The translations under genes and the position numbers were made by a program. Shown here one piece after another: positions 57,878 through 64,000 of a DNA stretch of 64,000 nucleotides. Each line of letters starts with the position of its first letter. The stretch's first letter is position 1. This DNA is from Drosophila miranda (Eukaryota > Arthropoda > Insecta > Diptera > Drosophilidae), in the NCBI RefSeq assembly GCF_003369915.1, contig NC_046674.1, forward strand, positions 992,001 to 1,056,000. The letters run 5' to 3'. A model generated the notes under the pieces. It did no database searches and was not told the DNA's origin. It worked only from the letters and a program-made list of their open reading frames with translations.

Positions 57878-58211
57878 CTAGGGGCGTTTGCACCTACTGC
57901 GACAGCTGCCGAGGGAGCAGTAGCGGTTTCTGTTGCCATTACATCCCAAAAACTTCATCTTCTGGCAGTCGTTGATGCGTGCGTTGTACCACCACATTTC
58001 TCTCATGGCTCTCTCCTGACACGTCGCACGATTGTTGTTGCCTTCATCCCTGTCGCCTATGCATAACTGAATGCCTACGGAAACATATTGTCCTGTAAGC
58101 GCTTAAGCTCGAAAATCATCTTTACATACCGGGACGCCCAGCGCAGTAGGTCTGGGCACTGGTGTGGGCCACAAATAGGGCCAGGTAAGCGAAAATAAAA
58201 GTGAACTTCAT
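57878..58211 (-). CDS. Secreted Kunitz-type protein 1 (Acp24A4-like)
   Basis: Two exons, 58211-58130 and 58074-57878, give 92 residues. A signal peptide (MKFTFIFAYLALFVAHTSA) is followed by one Kunitz domain. Cysteine spacing C-8-C...C-7-C-12-C-3-C matches BPTI (cysteines 5, 14, 30, 38, 51, 55), with an extra pair of cysteines, one in the loop after C14 (RATC) and one in RYC. The residue after the second cysteine (P1) is Ile, so trypsin inhibition is unlikely. The intron falls after the GRP of the binding loop region, as in its neighbours. TATATAAG lies about 60 bases upstream on the minus strand. Similar small Kunitz proteins in Drosophila are often male accessory-gland or haemolymph products; tissue is unknown here. 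Confidence 0.85.
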
Positions 58212-58725
58212 TCTCAGCGGAATCGGATCGGGTATTCGATTGGAACTGTTTAATCGACCGCTATGCAGGGCTTATATATGTATGTACGACCAATTCGAAG
58301 CCGATTGCTTCTTTCAAAAACATGTTCACAACCGTCTGAATAATGCCATACAATAGAGTAGCTTGTTATTGATATTTACAAAACGACATGTACATAAATA
58401 GAACGATTTATGTACTTGTAGAGTCAAAAGTAGTGCCCCGAGAGCAGAGTGTATTGCGTTTTATAGCGAGACGGGAATTCTGGAAGTCCTTCAGTGTGTC
58501 TATTGAGACTTGCATTCGATTCCCATTGCTTTCTTTGTTGTATACCAAACGGAGCTATGTATGCTTTTAATATAACAATTTATATAATGGGAAAGCTGCT
58601 CTTTCCTGTAAATTCATTGTGGCACTTTCAATATAAGCCCGGCTATCAAAAATTTGCATTGAAAATTTCATGTTTATTTATTATCAGAATGGTTCATCAG
58701 AAACAGGATCAGGGCAGGACAGGAT
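58212..58725. other. Spacer between Kunitz genes 1 and 2
   Basis: The left part is the promoter of Kunitz gene 1 (TATATAAG at 58278-58271). The right end holds the 3' UTR of Kunitz gene 2 (AATAAA on the minus strand near 58680). Nothing else recognised. Confidence 0.55.
58271..58278 (-). promoter_or_regulatory. TATA box of Kunitz gene 1
   Basis: TATATAAG on the minus strand, about 60 bases before the ATG at 58211; the same box stands at matching positions before Kunitz genes 2 and 4. Confidence 0.65.
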
Positions 58726-59054
58726 CTAGCGGCACTTTCTGCGACAATGGGCTAGAGAGCAGTAGCGGTTGTTGTTGCCGCCACAGCCCAGATATCTCAT
58801 CGTTTGACAGTCCCTGGTGCGACTGTTGTAGTACCACATCACCTGCGTGAATCTCGTTCGACATGACCAATGACGGTTGTTGCCTTCGTCCATGCCGCCA
58901 ATGCATACCTGGAGAACTACGCAAATAATGTCCAGTTACGTCAAGCTCGATAGTTAAATGATCGTGACTTACCGGGACGTCCAACGCAGTTTTCCTGGGC
59001 AGAGGTGTGGCCCACATAGAGGGCCAGACAAGCCAAAACCAAAATGAACTTCAT
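58726..59054 (-). CDS. Secreted Kunitz-type protein 2
   Basis: Two exons, 59054-58973 and 58916-58726, give 90 residues. Signal peptide MKFILVLACLALYVGHTSA, then one Kunitz domain with all six canonical cysteines plus the extra pair, the core reading MRYLGCGGNNNRYCSLAHC and ending RRKCR. P1 is Ile (QVCIGG). The acceptor GCGTAG (rather than a nearby CCAG) is required to keep the frame and matches Kunitz genes 1 and 4. Gene, intron and 3' UTR are closely similar to Kunitz gene 4, indicating recent duplication. TATATAAG lies at 59122-59115. Confidence 0.87.
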
Positions 59055-59466
59055 TCTCAAAAGACGTTGGGTAAAATGTTCGACTTGAACTGTTGGATAG
59101 ATAGGGTTTCGGGTCTTATATAGGACTTATTCGCAGCCGAGCAAATACTTTCTTTAGGTAGTTACATAGTCTGTGGAGTCTATATTTATTCTACTTATTT
59201 ATGGATACGATGTCCAAAATAATGCCGTTCCCGAGCTATATTTGTCGATCATCAAAGCAAACAAAACAAAACGAAACACGTGTGCGTTCATCAAAGAGAA
59301 TGGCGGTGAAAACAGCTTTTTAGGATGAACACAGAACACAGTTGGGTCGGGTGAGAACAATGTCTGGTTGTTGGAAAATGAGCTTTATAAAGAGCACAGC
59401 AGATGCAGTAAGCCCTGATTCCGAATTCGGAATATCCCGACACCAGAGCTACCGCTCCCTCCGGCA
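59055..59466. other. Head-to-head promoter region of Kunitz genes 2 and 3
   Basis: A TATATAAG box on the minus strand (59122-59115) serves gene 2; TATAAA on the plus strand (59386-59391) lies 76 bases before the gene 3 ATG. No other gene. Confidence 0.6.
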
Positions 59467-59827
59467 ATGCGCACTTCCACGCTGATCCTCGTGGGCCTTG
59501 TACTGGCGCTGTACTTGGTCCTGGTTCTGGGTGCCCCACAGAGGTGCAAGGGCAAGCCTAGTAGGTGGATGGGTCTATGGATCTCCTCCATAGCTGCTCA
59601 GGCTTATTACATCTCTCTCTCTTGTGTGTTTAGGTACCCCAAAATGCGATGGGGCAAAGGACTCCGGAAATAACAGCAAGCGGAAGTGCAAGAAGCAGGC
59701 CAACAAAGCCATGTGGCACTATAATGCAGTAAGCAAGTCTTGCACCTCACTGGACTACAAGGGCTGTGGGGGAAACATGAATCGGTGGTGCAGCAAGCAG
59801 GCCTGTGAGACAGCATGCCGACGGTGA
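59467..59827 (+). CDS. Secreted Kunitz-type protein 3 (diverged, opposite strand)
   Basis: Two exons, 59467-59560 and 59634-59827, give 95 residues. A signal peptide (LILVGLVLALYLVLVLG) precedes a Lys-rich Kunitz domain with the six canonical cysteines and the same extra pair; the core is DYKGCGGNMNRWCSKQAC. The intron is at the homologous place, between GKP and the P1 region. P1 is Asp (PKCDG), unusual for an inhibitor of serine proteases. It is clearly older than the gene 2/gene 4 duplication. Confidence 0.85.
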
Positions 59828-60220
59828 ACCTTCCTGGTGCCAAAGGCCTAAATCAATAATTTAATTTTCAAAATTGTACTTTATGCTATTAAATTATTCT
59901 GAGAACGGAAATTGGAAGATTGATCCCTGAAGTGGAGCAGAAAGGCGGTCAAAACAGATTTTTGAATCGTTTTGAGCGGTAGATAACATGAATGTCGGGA
60001 GGTCTTTGATGTCTTTAATTTACAACATTTTCGTCAAGTCTCGTGAATGCGTCTAAAAGCTCATCCTAGCCAGTTTTTCGAAAAGTAATTTAAAGAACGA
60101 ATAGCCAAAGGAAAGCCTGTGGAATGCTCTGTGGACAGAGGCACTCGATATCCATTACTTTATTGTGATATACTGTGTTCTTTTGAGCTCTGAGTGGAAT
60201 GCGTTCTTTCGGATTGTCAT
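59828..60220. other. Spacer between Kunitz genes 3 and 4
   Basis: Contains the 3' UTR of gene 3; no canonical AATAAA was noticed, but CAATAATTTAATT lies within 40 bases of the stop. Nothing else recognised. Confidence 0.4.
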
Positions 60221-60647
60221 TTATCTATTAAACCAGTGTATACAATTATATGCATGGGACACGATCGATAAGGCCAACAGATTCGCGCTGGATAGTGTAG
60301 TATTTATTTTATATCGGAATCGTTCATCAGAAAAAGAACTGTCGAGGGAACAGTAGCGGTTGTTGTTGCCGCCACAGCCCAGATATCTCATCTTTTGGCA
60401 GTCCCTGGCCCGTGTGTTATACCACCACATTTCTCGCATGAATCTTGCTGGACACCTCCTACTGCGGTTGTGACCTTCATCCCTGCCGCCAGTGCATACT
60501 TGGAACACTACGGAAATAATGTCCTGTAAGCTGGTAAGTTCGATAATTAAATGATCTTGACCTACCGGGACGTCCAATGCAGTTGTCCTGGGCAGAGGTG
60601 TAGGCCACATAAAGGGCCAGGCAAGCCAAAACCAAAATGAACTTCAT
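60221..60647 (-). CDS. Kunitz-type protein 4, C-terminus replaced by former 3' UTR
   Basis: Exons 60647-60566 and 60507-60221 give an open frame of 122 residues. Signal peptide MKFILVLACLALYVAYTSA and most of the Kunitz domain (MRYLGCGGNNNRYCSLDS) closely match gene 2. After that point gene 2 continues with its last two cysteines and stop, but here a deletion joins the domain to sequence equivalent to the gene 2 3' UTR, including its TTTCTGATGAAC and poly(A) region. Translation would add about 33 unrelated residues ending CIHWFNR. Losing cysteines 51 and 55 (BPTI numbering) removes two canonical disulphides, so the fold is probably compromised. The TATA box (60713-60706) and splice sites are intact. 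It may be a pseudogene in the making or an allele. Confidence 0.75.
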
Positions 60648-61400
60648 ATTCAAAAGACTTGGGTCGAATGTTCGATTTGAACTGTTGGATAGATCGGATT
60701 TCGGGCTTATATAAGACCGATTTTCTGACAGCAGTCAATCAAAACAACTCCACAACAGTCTGACCCCGTATTGTGAAAGATACTTACAATGGGGATGCTT
60801 AACCTGTTCTGGATATCAATACGAGTATGGGTACAATCGATATCGACAAATACAGCTGCTTCTTTCATGCGTATCAGGGCAGACATAATTCAATATAATA
60901 TACACGTAATAGTGCATTGAAATGCCCCCTAGAATCCGACGAAGTTTTCCATAACCGAGACAATGAACAAGCTGATTCTTGCCTCAGTTTGCTTAAGAAT
61001 TCTCTCTCGAATCTGTAGCAGGAATCAAGGCGTAGATAAAGGTTTTATGGTAAAAAGGACACATCTCAAAAGTATACAATAGTTTCTGCTTGTGTAATGT
61101 ACGAAGACTGTATCTTTTAGTCTTTTAACACTAGGGCTGCGTCTTGCGTCTTGCTGGAGACGTAGGATAACCATTTCAGCACACTAATAACACCTAAAAA
61201 TAGCAAATCAAAAATCAAATTTTGGCGTGTACAAATTATGGCTGAGAGAAAACTTAAAAACATACTTATAACCCTTAAAAAATGACTTTGAAATAATTGT
61301 ATCATTAGATCAGACATTTTTGTGAACACCTGAAGACATCAAGACACTGCTGGATATATTGAAGAGGGACATCGTTGGTCTTCACTCCCACAAACTCAAA
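60648..61400. other. Promoter of Kunitz gene 4 and intergenic DNA
   Basis: TATATAAG at 60713-60706 serves Kunitz gene 4. The rest, up to the DINE-1 copy, has no recognised gene; short open frames have no support. Confidence 0.5.
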
Positions 61401-62476
61401 CGAGGGGGGACGTTGTGAGTTGCTGCGGACACCGCAACTCTACAGTTATACCCGATACTAAGTCAGTATGGCTCTCCTGCGGCAGACGCCGCTAATATTA
61501 AACGACACGACAAAGAGTGCGTGCGAGAGAGACAGAAAATCAGTCTGAGCGTGACGTCGGGCGCTGCGCGGCCACTGCAAATTGATTTTCTAGCTTTGCA
61601 TATCTGATAGATATGGTCATTATCTATGATTCTGCGTTTTTAGTTTTCTCGAATGTGCAATATTGTGGATGCAACAGATTTTCGTCCTTTGTGGGGCGGA
61701 AGGAGGTGGGGCAAAATTCTGAGATATACGTTTTATAGTGAGATCTAACAGAAGTGCGGATACCAAATTTGGTTACTCTAGCCTTAATAGTCTCTGAGAT
61801 TTGTGGATGCCCCAGATTTTCGTCCTTTGCGGGGGCGGAAGGGGGTGTGGCGAAATTTGGACACGAAACGGTCAAGGTCCGATATCACAGGAGTGTGTAT
61901 ACCAAATTTGGTTGCTCTGGCTCTTAAAGGTTCTGAGATCCTTGAACTCATATTTTGCAATTGGCAAAACCGACCATGAAACCTGTGTGTTAGAGAGAGA
62001 CAGAGCGAGAAAGAATGAAATTGTTTTCTTGATTCTGGCTATAATAATTATACGATCTGGTTGAGATTTTACACTCTAGAACATATAGTCATCCTCTAAT
62101 TCTGCGTTTTTGGTTTTATCGTATCGCTAAAAATGTGGATGCCACAGATTTTCGTCCTTTGTGGGGGCGGAAGTGGGCGGGGCAAAGTTTTGAAATATTT
62201 TTGTAGCAGTGACATATCACAGAAGTCTGGATCCAAAACATCGTTGCTCTAGCTCTTATAGTCTTTGAGCACTAGGCGCTGAAGGGGACGGACAGACGGA
62301 CGGACGGACGGACAGACGGACAGACAGACAGGGCTCAATCGACTCGGCTATTGATGCTGATCAAGAATATATATACTTTATGGGGTCGGAAACGATTCCT
62401 TCTGGACGTTACACACATCCACTTTTACCACAAATCTAATATACCCCAATACTCATTTTGAGTATCGGGTATAAAA
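61401..62476 (+). mobile_element. DINE-1/mini-me-like element, copy 3
   Basis: Same ends and order as copy 1: CGAGGGGGGACGTTGTGAG, then TATACCCGATACT, three CAGATTTTCGTCCTTTG units (near 61674, 61814, 62146), a GGAC/GACA microsatellite (about 62287-62330), the conserved core and AGTATCGGGTATAAAA. It lacks about 40 bases present in copy 1 near 6600-6640. Otherwise the two differ at few positions, so both probably inserted recently. Confidence 0.8.
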
Positions 62477-64000
62477 AGGAAAGACTTTCGTCAACTTTTC
62501 TGTCGTCTTCCATAATTTACAGAGTTGATTTCCAAAATTCGGTAGCTTCTACCGTCATAAAACACATAAATCAGCCATACTGCCAGTAGTGTAAACGCCA
62601 ATTCGGCGTCTTTGCGTCTATTCCGATATCGAAAGCAAACGCGCGGCAGTGTTAAAAGTCTATTAGAGATGAAACGGCTGGCCGATAGTTAGAGCTGGAT
62701 TTACAGGGAAAACTGAAAGGTGGCCTGGGGTAACGTGTATGAGTTTTAAAGGATCAAACTTTCTTTTTAGCTTTGAGAAATAAAAAAAATTGAACAACTT
62801 ATGTATACAATTATTTCGCTTGTTTATTGGCTGTCATCTGATAAATTATCCTCCTCAAGTGATTCCATCTTGATGGATCGGTGATCAGTTCATTTGAACA
62901 TGCGAACAAGAGCTAAAGTTGTAACAAATCAGTTAGCAGTTGGACACTTCGCTACGTGGTAGACATACATATACTCGTATAAAATTATCAAAAGGTTTAA
63001 GTACAACAATTCTTAAGGCTAAGCTTCAACCAGTTCTGTACAGGCCTTAGATCACTAGGTAATAATATTAATGTGTTTAGTGTTTATTTTTGTGGGTTTT
63101 TCTTTACGTTTACGTTTAGCTATAAATTTTTTACAAACATTATTACAATTACAATTATGTGGTTCTATATTTATATTCGATTTGTTCTTGTTGCTTGTTG
63201 CTCTAGCTGTTTTCGTATTTATTTGTTGTAAAGTTTAAGTTTAAGTAACATTATTTTGAACGGAATGCGGGCATTTAATAAGTAAGGTATTTTGTATTTG
63301 ATTTGTCGTTGCACAGGTACGCAATGATATATGTATGTATGTGTTAAAGGCAGCTGTCTATCAATTTCTTTCTTACTGATCCTGAGGTAGGTAAAAACTG
63401 ATTAAAAAAAAAAAAATAAAAAAAAAAAACAAACTGAAACTGAAACAGTTTGGACAGTCGACACACAAAAAAAAGGCCATAAAATTATCAAATAAATTAC
63501 ATAAAAATTCATTATCCTTTAGCATATGTAACCTATATATGTGTATTTTATATCCGTACAGTATCTAACGCTATGTGCCTACATATGTATGTGTAAAGTA
63601 TATTAAAAAAAAAAAAAAAAACATAAAACAGTCTTGTGGTTGCATTTGTGTTTAGTTTCTCGTTACGCAGACATTTCCTTCATTTCCTTCGGCTCCTCGG
63701 GGTGCTCGTATGAATGCGAATGAATAAATATGAGTGTGTGTGGTGTGTGAATGTGAATGTACGAGTAGTGTGAATGCGAATACGAGTGTTCGAGTGTTCG
63801 AGTGTTCGAGTGGGGATATTATATATACGTATAAATAAATTCTACTCTGCTTAATTACTGGGTACTTGCGCATGTCTTTTTCTTGGTTTCTTGGTGTGTT
63901 CTAGGAATTGGAGTTTGGCTCCGCTTAAGTGTGGCTTGGGGATGGTTGGTTTTTGGATGTCGGTTTTTGTTGCATATGGTATGATATGGTATGTACAAAG
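62477..64000. other. AT-rich DNA at the right edge, no gene seen
   Basis: Poly-A/T tracts (about 63404-63430, 63606-63620), TATG and GTGAATG simple repeats and a GAGTGTTC triplication (63784-63810) dominate. Composition would fit a long 3' UTR of a gene beyond the window, probably minus strand, but there is no coding evidence. Confidence 0.4.

Overview
The window is insect nuclear DNA from a Drosophila species. Small phase-consistent GT-AG introns, DRE (TATCGATA) and M1BP-type promoter motifs, and (GTCY)n-bearing DINE-1/mini-me repeats all point there. The recognisable genes (Pi3K68D, Fbf1, Cwc27, Klp68D, GCAT, a cubilin, RpL10Ab, a cytochrome b5 reductase, Cyclin A, Alkbh7) match what I recall of D. 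melanogaster cytological region 68D-68E (Muller element D). Intergenic sequence and repeats do not look like D. melanogaster; an obscura-group species is my guess, not something shown directly. I saw no virus-derived element and no CRISPR array.

Layout. 1-3.8 kb: minus-strand 5' part of class II PI3-kinase Pi3K68D, leaving the window on the left, with a probable promoter near 5.9 kb. 6.4-7.5 kb: DINE-1-like element, first of three copies. 7.8-16 kb: divergent pair Fbf1 (-) / Cwc27 (+), then kinesin-2 Klp68D (+). 16.4-18.1 kb: mitochondrial 2-amino-3-ketobutyrate CoA ligase (-), then a tRNA-Gln(TTG). 19.4-32.5 kb: a 17-exon cubilin with 8 EGF-like and 27 CUB domains. 32.6-36.4 kb: an unrecognised 248-residue gene diverging from a PIF/Harbinger transposase-derived host gene, and RpL10Ab. 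36.7-37.9 kb: a hAT transposase relic and an internally deleted DINE-1 copy. 38-41.3 kb: an unrecognised nine-exon, 963-residue helical protein. 42.2-45.8 kb: NADH-cytochrome b5 reductase with two alternative last exons of equal length. 47.6-53 kb: Cyclin A (-), with a RIB43A-family gene nested in an intron on the other strand. 53.5-56.3 kb: hAT 3'-end fragments and weak gene candidates. 56.5-57.5 kb: Alkbh7. 57.9-60.6 kb: four small secreted Kunitz-type genes, one fused to its former 3' UTR. 61.4-62.5 kb: third DINE-1 copy. The remainder is AT-rich with no gene seen.

Most genes are unrelated housekeeping functions. Three touch cilia: Fbf1 (transition fibres), Klp68D (kinesin-2, intraflagellar transport) and the RIB43A gene (axonemal doublets), which is probably coincidence. 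Exon limits were derived by hand from splice consensus and reading phase; the multi-exon proteins close in frame to lengths close to those expected for their families.
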